Positions 1 through 8,350 of a stretch of 64,000 bases of DNA are shown one piece after another; position 1 is the stretch's first letter, and the number at the start of each line of letters is the position of its first letter. Source of the DNA: Rhodopseudomonas palustris (GTDB lineage: Bacteria; Pseudomonadota; Alphaproteobacteria; Rhizobiales; Xanthobacteraceae); the NCBI RefSeq assembly GCF_003226555.1, contig NZ_QKQS01000023.1, forward strand, positions 206,858 to 270,857, given 5' to 3'. A program made the translations under genes and the position numbers. The notes beneath the pieces were generated by a model. It saw nothing but the letters and a program-made list of their open reading frames with translations, was not told where the DNA came from and searched no databases.

Positions 1-1
1 T

Positions 2-328
2 CGTTATTATTTTGTCGGCCGGCGCGACGGCGTCATCAATGTCGGTGGCCTCAAGGTGCATCCCGAGGAGGTCGAAGCCGTGATCAATCAGCATCCCTCG
101 GTGCGGATGTCGCGGGTGCGGGCTCGCCGCAGCCCGATCACCGGGGCGCTGGTGGTCGCCGAAGCCGTGCTCGCGAGCGTCGCCGACGCCGGCCGCACCG
201 GCGTGATCCGTGAAGCGATCCTCGCCAATTGCCGCGCCGCACTGCCGCCACACAAGGTCCCGACGGCGATCCGCTTCGTGCAACAGCTCGACGTCACCGC
301 CTCGGGAAAGCTGGCGCGTCATGCATAG
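2..328 (+). CDS. AMP-forming acyl/aryl ligase, C-terminal end (partial)
   Basis: The frame is open from base 2, so the gene begins outside the window and only the last 108 residues are present. The visible part is the small mobile C-terminal domain of the ANL (acyl-CoA synthetase/NRPS adenylation) family. It has the hinge-type stretch GRRDGVINVGG, a following HPEEVE, and a near-terminal TASGKLAR segment whose lysine matches the A10 adenylation lysine. Such enzymes activate a carboxylic acid as the acyl-AMP and pass it to CoA or a carrier-protein thiol. Its stop overlaps the start of the next gene, so the two are translationally coupled. The substrate cannot be told from this fragment. A carrier protein lies 3.4 kb downstream. 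Confidence 0.85.
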   Translation, partial: RYYFVGRRDGVINVGGLKVHPEEVEAVINQHPSVRMSRVRARRSPITGALVVAEAVLASVADAGRTGVIREAILANCRAALPPHKVPTAIRFVQQLDVTASGKLARHA

Positions 329-1052
329 AGTGGTGGTGACCGGCGGCAGCCGCGGCATCGGCTTGGCGATCGCGCGCCGCCTCGCGGCGGGAGGCTACAA
401 TGTGATCGCGGTCGCGCGGCGCGAGAGCGACGAGCTGAAAGCCGCGATCGATGACGCTTCGCAGGGGCCAGGCTCGATCACATTCAGGGCATACGATCTT
501 GGCGACATCGACGGGCTCGCTGGCCTCGCCAAATCGCTGCGCCAGGATTTCGGAAAGATCTACGGCCTCGTCAACAACGCCGGAATCGGCACCGAGGGCG
601 TGCTCGCCACCATGCACAATAGCCAGATCGAGACGCTGCTGCGCATCAACGTCACCTCGCCGATCGTGCTGACCAAATACATCGTGCGACAGATGATGGC
701 CGATGGCGCCGGGCGCGTGATCAACATGTCGTCGATCATCGGCTCGACCGGCTATAATGGACTGTCGGTGTACGGCGCCACCAAGGCAGCGGCGATCGGC
801 TTCACCCGCTCGTTGGCGCGCGAAGTAGGCCGGCTCGGCATCACCGTCAACGCGATCGCGCCGGGCTTCATCGACACAGAACTCACCGCCGGACTCGCCG
901 GCGAGGGTCGCCAGAAGATCGCCGGTCGAAGCGCGCTGCGGCGCCTCGCCGAAGCCGACGATGTCGCCCGAATGGTCGAGTTCTTGCTCGGCGACGGCGG
1001 CCGTAACATCACCGGAACGGTGCAAACGATCGACGCAGGGAACACGGCGTAG
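321..1052 (+). CDS. SDR-family 3-oxoacyl-ACP reductase-like enzyme (FabG-like)
   Basis: This 243-residue protein is a classical short-chain dehydrogenase/reductase. The cofactor motif TGGSRGIG is near the N-terminus, then LVNNAG, a catalytic serine in INMSSIIG, and Y-x3-K in VYGATKAAA. The length is typical of FabG. I chose the ATG at 321 because the protein then begins exactly at the Rossmann strand (MHRVVVTGG). This start overlaps the stop of the upstream ligase by a few bases. The likely reaction is NAD(P)H-dependent reduction of a beta-keto thioester, on CoA or on a carrier protein, in the cytoplasm. Being coupled to a ligase and near a carrier protein fits a dedicated pathway better than housekeeping fatty-acid synthesis. 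The specific role is inference. Confidence 0.85.
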   Translation: MHRVVVTGGSRGIGLAIARRLAAGGYNVIAVARRESDELKAAIDDASQGPGSITFRAYDLGDIDGLAGLAKSLRQDFGKIYGLVNNAGIGTEGVLATMHNSQIETLLRINVTSPIVLTKYIVRQMMADGAGRVINMSSIIGSTGYNGLSVYGATKAAAIGFTRSLAREVGRLGITVNAIAPGFIDTELTAGLAGEGRQKIAGRSALRRLAEADDVARMVEFLLGDGGRNITGTVQTIDAGNTA

Positions 1053-1074
1053 GTTCGTCGAACCACCCCACCCT

Positions 1075-1181
1075 CGTCATTCCGGGGCGCGCGCAGCGCA
1101 TCCCGGAATGACGGGGAGAGATATGTGGACCAAAGCGAGATTCCGGGCTCGCTCGCTGGCGCGAGCGCCCCGGAACGACAG
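1075..1181. repeat. Interspersed palindromic repeat between convergent genes
   Basis: The segment 1075-1113 has complementary ends (CGTCATTCCGGG and CCCGGAATGACG) separated by a GC-rich centre. A second related inverted pair (ATTCCGGG / CCCCGGAA) spans 1140-1177. The same kind of element is scattered in Bradyrhizobiaceae genomes. It fills the gap between the convergent SDR gene and carrier-protein ligase gene and could act as a two-way terminator or RNA-stabilising hairpin. Confidence 0.7.
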
Positions 1182-1184
1182 GCG

Positions 1185-2123
1185 TCAGATGTCGAGCATC
1201 TTCCGCACACTCGCCGGCCAAGCGCTGGTGTCGATGCCGTGGGTCGCGAACAGTGCGACCGCGAGGCGGTCCATGCCGAAGGCGACGCAGCCGGTGTGGG
1301 CCGGATGGCCCTCCGCATCCTCGATGCCCCAAGTGACGCCGAAATGCTCGCGGTGATAGTTGAAGCTCATGCAGGCGGTCGGCTGCTCTTCCGAACGTAG
1401 CGGCACCAGCAGTTCGAACTTCAGTGCCTGTTGCTGCTGGCTGATCGCCTTCATCTGGCCGACCCGACCAAAGAACGGATCGGACGCTGTATCGACACGG
1501 AACTTGAGACCGAGGTCGCGCGCGATCGCCTGAGCCTTCACCATCCAGCGCTCGCGGAAGTCGGCGACGTCCTGAGGAGCGCCGATGCAGACGTATTCCC
1601 GCATCCGGAACGACTGCAGCCGGTCGAGATGCTTCGACGGCTCGCGGCGGAAACAATCGGCTGCGACGTCGAATCGTGCGCCCCCCACAGGCAGCGGACC
1701 ACGGCTCGCGGCGATTGGATACACCGGGTAGCAGGCAGCCGGCGACAGCACGAGATCCGCCGGCGACAGCGACGTGGTCCAGTCGCCACCGGAGTCGAAG
1801 CGGCTGACTGCCGCATTGATCTCCTGTTCGGTGCCGTGCAGACCGCAGACGCAGCCGAGCAGATTGGGAAAGCTCTTCAGATACCCAGACTTCTCGAGCT
1901 GGCTTCGGCTCATCACTGGCGGGAAGCGCATCACCTCGGTGCCGTCCTCGCGATGCCGCGAGATCAGCGCAGCGAGCTTTTCGACCACGCCCTCGTACAG
2001 TGCGGTCCGGGCATAGACACCGTCGGCGCCGAGTTTGTGGAATAGATGTTCGGCCAGGTGATCGAGCGGATCGACCGACTGCAGCGCGGCCCCAGCCCGC
2101 GGGGTGCGGATCGCCATATTCAT
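1185..2123 (-). CDS. Amino acid:[carrier protein] ligase (truncated SerRS-like class II synthetase)
   Basis: This 312-residue protein is a class II aminoacyl-tRNA-synthetase catalytic core without a tRNA-binding domain. Motif 2 is visible as SFRMREYVCIG and motif 3 as GCVAFGMDRLAVALF. Cysteines in NLLGCVCG and HTGCVAFG and the motif 2 glutamate lie where the zinc ligands sit in SerRS-like carrier-protein ligases. Known homologues from Bradyrhizobium and Agrobacterium activate glycine or alanine and load it onto the phosphopantetheine arm of a small carrier protein rather than tRNA. A full SerRS would be about 430 residues with an N-terminal coiled coil, which is absent. The carrier-protein gene is 1.6 kb away on the other strand, with a flavoprotein gene just upstream. 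The start is the ATG at 2123; an in-frame ATG lies two codons later. Confidence 0.85.
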   Translation of the reverse strand: MNMAIRTPRAGAALQSVDPLDHLAEHLFHKLGADGVYARTALYEGVVEKLAALISRHREDGTEVMRFPPVMSRSQLEKSGYLKSFPNLLGCVCGLHGTEQEINAAVSRFDSGGDWTTSLSPADLVLSPAACYPVYPIAASRGPLPVGGARFDVAADCFRREPSKHLDRLQSFRMREYVCIGAPQDVADFRERWMVKAQAIARDLGLKFRVDTASDPFFGRVGQMKAISQQQQALKFELLVPLRSEEQPTACMSFNYHREHFGVTWGIEDAEGHPAHTGCVAFGMDRLAVALFATHGIDTSAWPASVRKMLDI

Positions 2124-2156
2124 GAAGCGGCCTCCTCGTTGACGATAGACGGTCGA

Positions 2157-3386
2157 TTAATCGCGCAGGCTCGCCGGCACCGGGCTCATCAGATTGGCCG
2201 TGCCGATATTGGCGAGGATCCGGTCATTGTTGATCATCAGCGGTGCCGACAGCACGTCGCGCAAGTGCCGGCCGAGCGTGAAGTCGCCGTCGTTGCGATA
2301 GCCGGACAGCCCGCAGGCGCGCATCGCGCTCATCACCGTCTCGACCGCAAGCTCGGACGCCTCGACCTTGAGCAGATTGATCGAAGATTGGAACTCCAGT
2401 GAGGTCAGCGCGCGCTCATCGAATTCGTGGGCCGTGTAGATGTCGAGATGCGCGGCGATCATCGCCCGCAGCTTGGTCAACGAGCGCTTGGCACTGGTGA
2501 AATGCGCCGCGCCGGGCGGCATTTGCCCGCCCGCGCCGCGCGCCGCCTTGCGAACGAAAGCCTGCGCCCGCTCCACCGCGGCGGCGGCGATACCGGCCCA
2601 AGCCGACGACCAGCTCAGATGCGCCACCGGCGTCATCGTCTGGGCGTGAATGCGATCGTAGGCTTCGGTGAAAACCTGATCGGCGTGCCCACTCGCCCGC
2701 AGCTCGAACCCGGTGCTGCAGGTGCCGCGCATGCCGAGCGTTTCCCAGCCCAGCGTCCGCTTCAGCGTGTAATTTTCCTTGGTGAACACCACCAGTACCT
2801 GATCGGACGCGGCAGCGTCGTCCGCACGGCGGGCGATCGTCATTACACCATCGGCCTCGGCGCCATAGGAGATCACGGTGGCGTCACGCACCAGTGAGAT
2901 GCCGGCGTCGGTCCGTTCGATCGCCGCGGCGCTGGAACGAATATTGCCGCCGTTATTGCCCTCAGTGGTCGAGGAAGCCAGCAGCATCTGTTCGGCGGCG
3001 ATCCGCTGCATCAGCTGCTCGTGCCAAGCGTTGCCCCGACCATGCCTCACCAGGCAGGCGACCTTGGTCTGGTGCATCGCGACGATCATCGCAGTGGAAG
3101 CGCAAGCGCGCCCGAGCGCGTAGCACATCTCGGCGATCTCGTGGATCGAGGCGCTTTCACCGCCAAATTCGATCGGAATTTGTGCGCCGAGCAGGCCACA
3201 CTCACGCGCAGCGTCGATTGCAGCCTTGGGAAACCTGGCCTCGCGATCGACCGATTCCGCATGGGCGGCAGCGACCGCCGCGACCTGCACCACGCGCTGC
3301 ATCAGGGGCATCGCGTCCGAGCCGAACTTGTCGTTGGCGGGGTGACGCGCGAAGTCGCGCACCGCATTGTCGGTGATGATCGCCAT
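2157..3386 (-). CDS. Acyl-CoA dehydrogenase-like flavoprotein
   Basis: This 409-residue protein has the acyl-CoA dehydrogenase layout: a helical N-terminal domain to about residue 125, a middle beta domain, and a C-terminal helical domain. It shows the family's GANIP-like loop as GAQIPIEFGG and a TEGNNGG segment where the FAD-contacting TEP-type motif normally lies. It is 33 bases upstream of the carrier-protein ligase gene on the same strand, so the two are probably one transcript. Family members oxidise acyl thioesters alpha-beta with FAD. In this context the substrate may be an aminoacyl or acyl group on the nearby carrier protein. Near the C-terminus, where classical members have a catalytic YEGT-type glutamate, this protein reads LMINNDRI, so the usual base may be missing or moved. 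Confidence 0.8.
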   Translation of the reverse strand: MAIITDNAVRDFARHPANDKFGSDAMPLMQRVVQVAAVAAAHAESVDREARFPKAAIDAARECGLLGAQIPIEFGGESASIHEIAEMCYALGRACASTAMIVAMHQTKVACLVRHGRGNAWHEQLMQRIAAEQMLLASSTTEGNNGGNIRSSAAAIERTDAGISLVRDATVISYGAEADGVMTIARRADDAAASDQVLVVFTKENYTLKRTLGWETLGMRGTCSTGFELRASGHADQVFTEAYDRIHAQTMTPVAHLSWSSAWAGIAAAAVERAQAFVRKAARGAGGQMPPGAAHFTSAKRSLTKLRAMIAAHLDIYTAHEFDERALTSLEFQSSINLLKVEASELAVETVMSAMRACGLSGYRNDGDFTLGRHLRDVLSAPLMINNDRILANIGTANLMSPVPASLRD

Positions 3387-3753
3387 GGCGTCGAAAACTC
3401 CCTGATCCGGACGTTACGCTGTGTCTCGTTTGCGATCTGGATCAGCTCGGCTATCGCCGAGCGCTCGATCGCTGCTGGTAGCAAGCTATGGATTGGCGAG
3501 GAACGCGTCGAGGCGAATTCAAAGTGAATCAATTTGGATTCGAATTGAGGGTTAATCGGACTTTGCGCCAATCGCGAAAATTTTCGGAATCCCCGTTAGT
3601 GTTAAAATTCGAACGAAACTGTCAGCGATCGATTGCTCATTGTTTCTGACCGCCCGTTGCGATTAGATCGCCGCAACGATAGCGAGCTGAGCCCGGGGAC
3701 TCCGCGTGTCCGCGGCCCATTGAAGACTTCGAAAACATCAAGGAGATCGCGTC
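3387..3753. other. Divergent intergenic region of the carrier-protein locus
   Basis: This 367-base gap separates the leftward flavoprotein/ligase pair from the rightward carrier-protein/cupin pair, so it should hold both promoters. The middle (about 3520-3620) is clearly more AT-rich than its surroundings. I saw no convincing -24/-12 element, NifA site or operator palindrome, and no coding sequence on either strand. Confidence 0.5.
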
Positions 3754-4026
3754 ATGCAGGCAGGCCCGTCGGGTGCGGTGGAGAGCAAAGTCCTCGCTCT
3801 GGTGGAGTCGATCCTGACGCAGAACGGGCTCGCGGGAGGGATCCAACGCGATACGACGTTTGGCGACGCGGGACTGACCTCGATGGAAATGGTCAACCTG
3901 ATGCTCGCGGTCGAAGCCGAATTCGACCTGACGTTGCCGCAGTCGGACATCACGCCGGAGAACTTCACCTCAGCGGCGACGGTCGCGCAGCTCGTGCTGC
4001 GCCGTCAGCATGCTCAAGCAGCATAG
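3754..4026 (+). CDS. Small acyl/aminoacyl carrier protein
   Basis: The 90-residue acidic protein has the four-helix carrier-protein pattern. Its conserved site reads FGDAGLTSMEMVNLML, which places the phosphopantetheine-accepting serine at position 43 in an LTS context instead of the DSL of fatty-acid ACP. The following helix, LAVEAEFDLTLP, is typical of carrier proteins. A start at 3754 is supported by AAGGAG shortly upstream. It is divergent from the SerRS-like ligase and flavoprotein genes. By analogy with the Bradyrhizobium system it is the likely acceptor of the amino acid activated by that ligase. A phosphopantetheinyl transferase would have to come from elsewhere in the genome. Confidence 0.85.
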   Translation: MQAGPSGAVESKVLALVESILTQNGLAGGIQRDTTFGDAGLTSMEMVNLMLAVEAEFDLTLPQSDITPENFTSAATVAQLVLRRQHAQAA

Positions 4027-4099
4027 CCATTCGAAACTACTCGTTTCTTCTGTAAACGACCAGCATCACAATCGAACACACGATCAGCAGGAGACGCCG

Positions 4100-4555
4100 A
4101 TGCCGCACAAATTGATCCTCACCTCCCGCACCGATGTCGAACTGAAGCCGGCGCCGATCGAGCCGTCGTGGATCATCGAAGGCAATCCGGTCGCCACCAA
4201 CTGCACGCTGTCGCGCAGCGCCGACGGCATGGCCTCGACGATCATCTGGCATTGCACTGAAGGCAAGTTCAACTGGCACTACGATATCGACGAGACGATC
4301 TGCATTCTCGAAGGCTCGGTGGTGATCGAGAGTGCCGGCATGCCGGCCAAACGCTACGGCCCGGGCGACGTGGTCTTCTTCAAGGACGGCGCCAGCGCGC
4401 GCTGGCACGTCGAAGGCCACATCCGCAAGATCGCGTTCTGCCGCCGGACGCAGCCCAAGCTGGTCGGGCTGGCGGTGCGGGTGCTTGCCAAGCTGCGCTC
4501 CATGTTGCTGCCGTCCGCCGCTCGGCCGACGCAGTCGCTGCTCGGCGCCAACTGA
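4100..4555 (+). CDS. Cupin-fold protein (DUF861/cupin_3-like)
   Basis: This 151-residue protein contains one cupin domain. The first motif is visible around WHYDIDETICILEGSVVIES and the second around YGPGDVVFFKDGASARWHV. I chose the ATG at 4100 because AGGAG lies about 7 bases upstream. The product resembles small single-domain cupins with an ethanolamine/ureidoglycine-like fold, which bind metals or small metabolites. It follows the carrier-protein gene by 73 bases on the same strand and is closed by a terminator, so the two probably form a bicistronic unit. It may modify or release the carrier-bound product, but that is inference. Confidence 0.75.
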   Translation: MPHKLILTSRTDVELKPAPIEPSWIIEGNPVATNCTLSRSADGMASTIIWHCTEGKFNWHYDIDETICILEGSVVIESAGMPAKRYGPGDVVFFKDGASARWHVEGHIRKIAFCRRTQPKLVGLAVRVLAKLRSMLLPSAARPTQSLLGAN

Positions 4556-4598
4556 GCCGATCATCATCGCCGCGGCGGAAGGCCGCCCAAGTCAGACA

Positions 4599-4625
4599 GC
4601 GGGTCGCGCAGCGGCCCGCCGTTTT
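4599..4625 (+). terminator. Rho-independent terminator after the cupin gene
   Basis: A 9-bp stem (left arm 4599-4607, right arm 4611-4619, one T-G wobble, three-base loop) is followed by CGTTTTCG. It lies 44 bases past the cupin stop and ends the carrier-protein/cupin transcript. Confidence 0.7.
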
Positions 4626-4731
4626 CGTTCGCCCAGCCCTACTGAAGTCGGATTGATTTGACGCAAAGAAGCAATCTTCGGGTTCTGGCATGTCCTAAGG
4701 CGAAAGTCGCATTTGGGGCAAAGCGAACGCG

Positions 4732-5319
4732 ATGGACTTGACTCACGGCATCTCGGGACGGCCTTCGATTCTCGCGATCGTGTACAGCGACGGCGCTGCC
4801 GCCTGCCGGCTGATGTCGGATCTTGGCCGCCGCTTGCGCGACGCCGGCGTGGTGGTCGCCGGTGTCGTGCCATACCAGACGGCGGTCGACGACGGCGGCC
4901 CACGCTGCGACATGGAAGTCGAGGAGCTGTCTTCCCGCTTTATCCTCCAGCTCGCCGAAGAGCGCGGCAAGCGGCCTCACGGTTGCCGGGTCGATCCGGA
5001 AGCCGTGCAGGAAGCCGCAGCCTTGATTGCAGCCTCGTTCCGCAACGCGCCGGAGCTACTGATCGTCAACAAGTTCGGCCGGCTGGAGGCCGACGGCGGC
5101 GGGCTCAGCGACGTCATCAGCGACGCGGTGGACCAAGGAATTCCGGTGATCGTCGGTGTGCCGGAACGGCATCTCGCAAACTGGCGCTGCTTCACCAGCG
5201 GTCTGGCCGAGGAAGTATCGGTGGATTCGCCTCGGGTTCAGCAATGGCTGACCCGCCGCGGATTCGGCCCGCGACGCGGCAAGGTCGGCCCGCAGCACGT
5301 GCTCAACTCAGCGGCCTGA
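4732..5319 (+). CDS. DUF2478 protein
   Basis: This 195-residue protein opens with ILAIVYSDGAAA and contains ELLIVNKFGRLEADGGG, the layout of the DUF2478 family, which resembles P-loop nucleoside-triphosphatases of the THEP1 type. A classical Walker A is not present. In other alphaproteobacteria DUF2478 genes sit near molybdate-uptake or nitrogenase genes, and here it lies directly beside the fixX end of the nif region, facing it. A role in molybdenum or nucleotide handling for nitrogenase is possible but unproven. No clear NifA/sigma-54 promoter was found upstream. Confidence 0.75.
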   Translation: MDLTHGISGRPSILAIVYSDGAAACRLMSDLGRRLRDAGVVVAGVVPYQTAVDDGGPRCDMEVEELSSRFILQLAEERGKRPHGCRVDPEAVQEAAALIAASFRNAPELLIVNKFGRLEADGGGLSDVISDAVDQGIPVIVGVPERHLANWRCFTSGLAEEVSVDSPRVQQWLTRRGFGPRRGKVGPQHVLNSAA

Positions 5320-5388
5320 GGCGACAGCTAATTCCAGACCGGCCGCGGCCGCGCCATCACTTCATCCAAACAGGCTTCGAAAACTGAT

Positions 5389-5478
5389 CGTCATGCCCGC
5401 ACTTGTCGCGGGCATCCACATCTTGAAGGCTGCCGGAGATCAAAGACGTCGATGCCCGGGACAAGCCCGGGCATGATG
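5389..5478. repeat. Interspersed palindromic repeat (CGTCATGCCCG family)
   Basis: Two related hairpins, 5389-5420 (CGTCATGCCCGC...GCGGGCAT) and 5452-5478 (GATGCCCGGGAC...CCCGGGCATGATG), form an inverted pair. This motif family is widely dispersed in Rhizobiales intergenic DNA. It lies between the convergent DUF2478 and fixX genes and probably doubles as a terminator. Confidence 0.75.
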
Positions 5479-5570
5479 CGTTCCGCCATGACGCAGCCAT
5501 GGCGGAAGCGAGGAGCTTCGGAGGCGCCAGCCTGTCCTGCCGTGCATCCCGTAAGGATTCCGTACCGTAC

Positions 5571-5867
5571 TCAGCCGAACTTGAACAGCACGCCGTAGCC
5601 GCCGCGCGGGTAGCTCCACTCGATGTCGCCGCCGCCTTCGGCCAGCACCCGGCAGGTGCCGCATTCGACGCAACCGTCCGGCGTCACTTCGACTTGGCCG
5701 TTGCTGTTCAGTTCGTAGCAATGCGCCGGGCAGATCTTCAGCAGCGCCAGCAGCTGCGGCGACGGCTTGGTGTGCGGCTTGACCTTGATGTGGGCGTTGC
5801 CGACGTCGACCAGATAACGGTTCTGATACAGCTTGTCTTCGACGCGAACCGGGGCTTCCGTTGTCAT
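5571..5867 (-). CDS. fixX: Ferredoxin-like protein FixX
   Basis: The 98-residue protein is the ferredoxin partner of the FixABCX electron-bifurcating complex. It has a cysteine group in [10 protein letters not shown] and a second in GCVECGTCR, matching the 4Fe-4S binding of FixX and of the ETF-ubiquinone oxidoreductase C-terminus. It is the last gene of fixABCX, 33 bases after fixC. The complex takes electrons from NADH, passes one set to quinone through FixC and lowers the potential of the other to reduce the ferredoxin or flavodoxin that feeds NifH. The length is standard for FixX. Confidence 0.95.
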   Translation of the reverse strand: MTTEAPVRVEDKLYQNRYLVDVGNAHIKVKPHTKPSPQLLALLKICPAHCYELNSNGQVEVTPDGCVECGTCRVLAEGGGDIEWSYPRGGYGVLFKFG

Positions 5868-5900
5868 CGTCCGTTCTCCGCTCTTTCGAATCCTGCTGAT

Positions 5901-7208
5901 TTATCGCCACGCCCGCGCGAAGCGGAACGCGTCGCCGAACAATCCGCCCCACGACCGCGCCGAGACGAACGACTTGATCGTGGTCTTCTCCTTCTCGATC
6001 TTCGGCGTGCCGTCGACCCGCACGAAGTTCTGCAGCGCCTTGTTGACGAGCTGCGGATAGGTCAGGAAGAAGTTCTGCGACTGGATGTGCAGCAGCGCCG
6101 GCATATCCTTGTACTTCTTCAGATCCTTGATGACGAAGGAGTCGTCGAGCATCTTCTTGTAGAGCGCGAGATTTTCCTTGGTCATCGGATCCTTGCGCGA
6201 CTTCACCTGGAAGATCGCCTCCGCGGCGATCCGGCCCGACGTCATCGCCAGATTCGAGCCCTCGCGGTGCATCGCGTTGTTGAGCTGCGCGGCGTCGCCG
6301 ACCACGACCCAGCCGTCGCCATACAGCTGCGGGATCGCCTTGTAGCCGCCTTCCGGGATCAGATGCCCGGCGTATTCCTTGACTTCGGAGCCTTCGATCA
6401 ACGGCGCCACCGACGGATGCTTCTTGAAGCGCTCGAGCAGATCGTATGGCGTCTCGCCGGTCTTCTGGAAGTCCGAGACCAGACAGCCGATGCCGATCGA
6501 GATCGACTCCTTGTTGGTGTAGATGAAGCCCATGCCGGTCATACCGGCCGAGATCGTGCCGGCAGCCTCGATCACCACGCCTTCGTCACCCTTCAGATTG
6601 AAGCGGGATTCGATGGTCTCGCGCGGCAGGAAGTGCATTTCCTTCACGGCCAGAGCGACATTCTCGGGCGTCGGCCGCTCGCGCAGCTCGGCCTTGGTGC
6701 CGAGCAGGCCGTTGACGCCCTCGGCCAGCACCACGACGTCGGCATGAACCTGGCCGCCGTCGCGATCGGTGATGACGCCGATCACTTTGCCGTAGGCGTC
6801 CTGCACCAGTTCCTTGACGGTGGTCTCGCACAGCACGATCGCGCCGGCCTCCTGCGCCCTGCTCGACAGCCACTTGTCGAACTGAGCGCGGATGATGGTG
6901 TAGCGGTTCGGCTTCTCTTCGTTGAAATCTTCGGAACGGTGATGCAGGCCGGTGTGAGCCTTGGCGTCCATCATCCAGAACCGCTGCTCGACGAGGTGCC
7001 GCTCCAGAGGAGCATCCTCGCGGAAGTCCGGCACCAGCTTCTCCAGCATGTCGGCGTAGAGAATTGCACCCTGCACGTTCTTCGAACCCGGATATTCGCC
7101 GCGCTCGATCTGCAGCACTTTCATGCCGTGCTTGGCCATGGTCAGCGCGGCAGCGTTGCCGGCCATGCCGGCCCCGACCACGATGGCGTCGAAACGTTCT
7201 TCGATCAT
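5901..7208 (-). CDS. fixC: FixC flavoprotein-quinone oxidoreductase
   Basis: The 435-residue protein starts with an FAD-binding Rossmann motif ([15 protein letters not shown]). It has the ETF-quinone-oxidoreductase signature regions, including [17 protein letters not shown] and a second dinucleotide-type motif in [13 protein letters not shown] near residue 300. It accepts electrons from the FixAB flavoprotein in the bifurcation reaction that supports nitrogen fixation. It lies between fixB (11 bases upstream) and fixX. No signal peptide was seen, so it should work peripherally at the cytoplasmic face of the membrane. Confidence 0.95.
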   Translation of the reverse strand: MIEERFDAIVVGAGMAGNAAALTMAKHGMKVLQIERGEYPGSKNVQGAILYADMLEKLVPDFREDAPLERHLVEQRFWMMDAKAHTGLHHRSEDFNEEKPNRYTIIRAQFDKWLSSRAQEAGAIVLCETTVKELVQDAYGKVIGVITDRDGGQVHADVVVLAEGVNGLLGTKAELRERPTPENVALAVKEMHFLPRETIESRFNLKGDEGVVIEAAGTISAGMTGMGFIYTNKESISIGIGCLVSDFQKTGETPYDLLERFKKHPSVAPLIEGSEVKEYAGHLIPEGGYKAIPQLYGDGWVVVGDAAQLNNAMHREGSNLAMTSGRIAAEAIFQVKSRKDPMTKENLALYKKMLDDSFVIKDLKKYKDMPALLHIQSQNFFLTYPQLVNKALQNFVRVDGTPKIEKEKTTIKSFVSARSWGGLFGDAFRFARAWR

Positions 7209-7219
7209 GGCAGCCTCCT

Positions 7220-8326
7220 TTAGCTCGCGATCCGGTCGCGGGTGTGCGGCGATAGCCGCTTGCGGAACGCTTCAGTGAGCGCCGGTAGCAAGCGGATCGC
7301 ATCGGTGACGAGGGCGAGATGGGCGAAATCGAAAATCGGCGCGTTCTTGTCGGTGTTGATCGCGACGATCAGGTCGGAACCGTCGACGCCGACGCGGTGC
7401 TGGATCGCGCCGGAAATGCCGGCGGCGATGTACAGTTTAGGCCGAATGGTCTTGCCGGTCTGGCCGATCTGGCGGTCGGCCGAGACCCACCCCTTCTGCA
7501 CCAGCGGCCGCGAGCAGCCGTATTCGGCGCCGAGCACGCCGGCGAGCTGGCGCACCAGCTGGAAGTTCTCGGGCGATGCCAGACCGAGGCCGCCAGCGAC
7601 GACGACGTCGGCGTAAGCGAGGTTCGAGGTCGCCTTGTCGCGATCCGGCACGAAAGCCAGGATCTTGGTGACGATATCGGCTTCGACCAGACCGAGCGGG
7701 AATTCGATAACGCGGCCGACCGGCTTTTCGACCCGTTCGGGCATCGACATCACGCGGGGCCGCACGGTGGCCATCTGCGGCCGGAAGTTCAGCGTGTAGA
7801 TCGTGCACAGCAGCGAGCCGCCAAACGTCGGACGGGTCGCGGCAAGCGAATTGTCGGCATCGACTTCGAGCTCGGTGCAGTCCGCAGTCAGGCCGGTCAG
7901 CAGCGTGGTCGCCACTGCGCCGGCGAGGTCGCGGCCGAGCGTCGTGGCGCCGAGCAGCAGGATCTCCGGCTTGTGGGTGTTGACCAGATCGGTCAGCGCC
8001 TTGGTGTAGGACTCGTTGCGATAGTCCGTCAGCACGTCGTCGGCGACGACGTAAGCGAGATCGGCGCCGTAGCAGAACGATTCCGCCACCGCAGCCTTGG
8101 TGGCGTCACCCGTCGGGCCGATCACCACTGCGGCGAGCTCAACGCCGAGCTTGTCGGCGAGGCGGCGGCCGGAGCCCATCAGCTCCCAGGAGACGGGGTG
8201 AACGTGCCCGCGCTCCTGCTCGATGAACACCCAGACGTGCTTATAGGCTTTGAAGTGCTCGGGCAGCTCCTTCTTGGCGGCGGCACGTCCGGCGGGCTGC
8301 GGGGCAGGCTTGGCGGGCTGGCTCAT
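7220..8326 (-). CDS. fixB: FixB electron-transfer flavoprotein alpha subunit
   Basis: The 368-residue protein is an ETF alpha subunit. Its N-terminal domain has a conserved [11 protein letters not shown] start after a short Ala/Pro-rich leader. The C-terminal FAD-binding domain shows [28 protein letters not shown] and [13 protein letters not shown], which are diagnostic. It pairs with FixA to form the FAD- and NADH-binding heterodimer of the FixABCX bifurcating complex. Spacing to fixA and fixC is 24 and 11 bases, so the genes are cotranscribed from the fixA promoter. Confidence 0.95.
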   Translation of the reverse strand: MSQPAKPAPQPAGRAAAKKELPEHFKAYKHVWVFIEQERGHVHPVSWELMGSGRRLADKLGVELAAVVIGPTGDATKAAVAESFCYGADLAYVVADDVLTDYRNESYTKALTDLVNTHKPEILLLGATTLGRDLAGAVATTLLTGLTADCTELEVDADNSLAATRPTFGGSLLCTIYTLNFRPQMATVRPRVMSMPERVEKPVGRVIEFPLGLVEADIVTKILAFVPDRDKATSNLAYADVVVAGGLGLASPENFQLVRQLAGVLGAEYGCSRPLVQKGWVSADRQIGQTGKTIRPKLYIAAGISGAIQHRVGVDGSDLIVAINTDKNAPIFDFAHLALVTDAIRLLPALTEAFRKRLSPHTRDRIAS

Positions 8327-8350
8327 CGAAGCGGCTCTCTGTTCGGGTTG

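Noticed and set aside
4684-4700. TGGCAT stretch upstream of the DUF2478 gene as a sigma-54 promoter
   Set aside because: The GC of the -12 element is absent at the required spacing and no TGT-N10-ACA lies upstream, so it was not called.
5499-7223. Long plus-strand open frame (574 codons) over fixX and fixC
   Set aside because: It is antisense to fixC/fixX with Arg/Asp/Val-rich, low-complexity sequence and no family features. It is a GC-bias shadow of the true genes.
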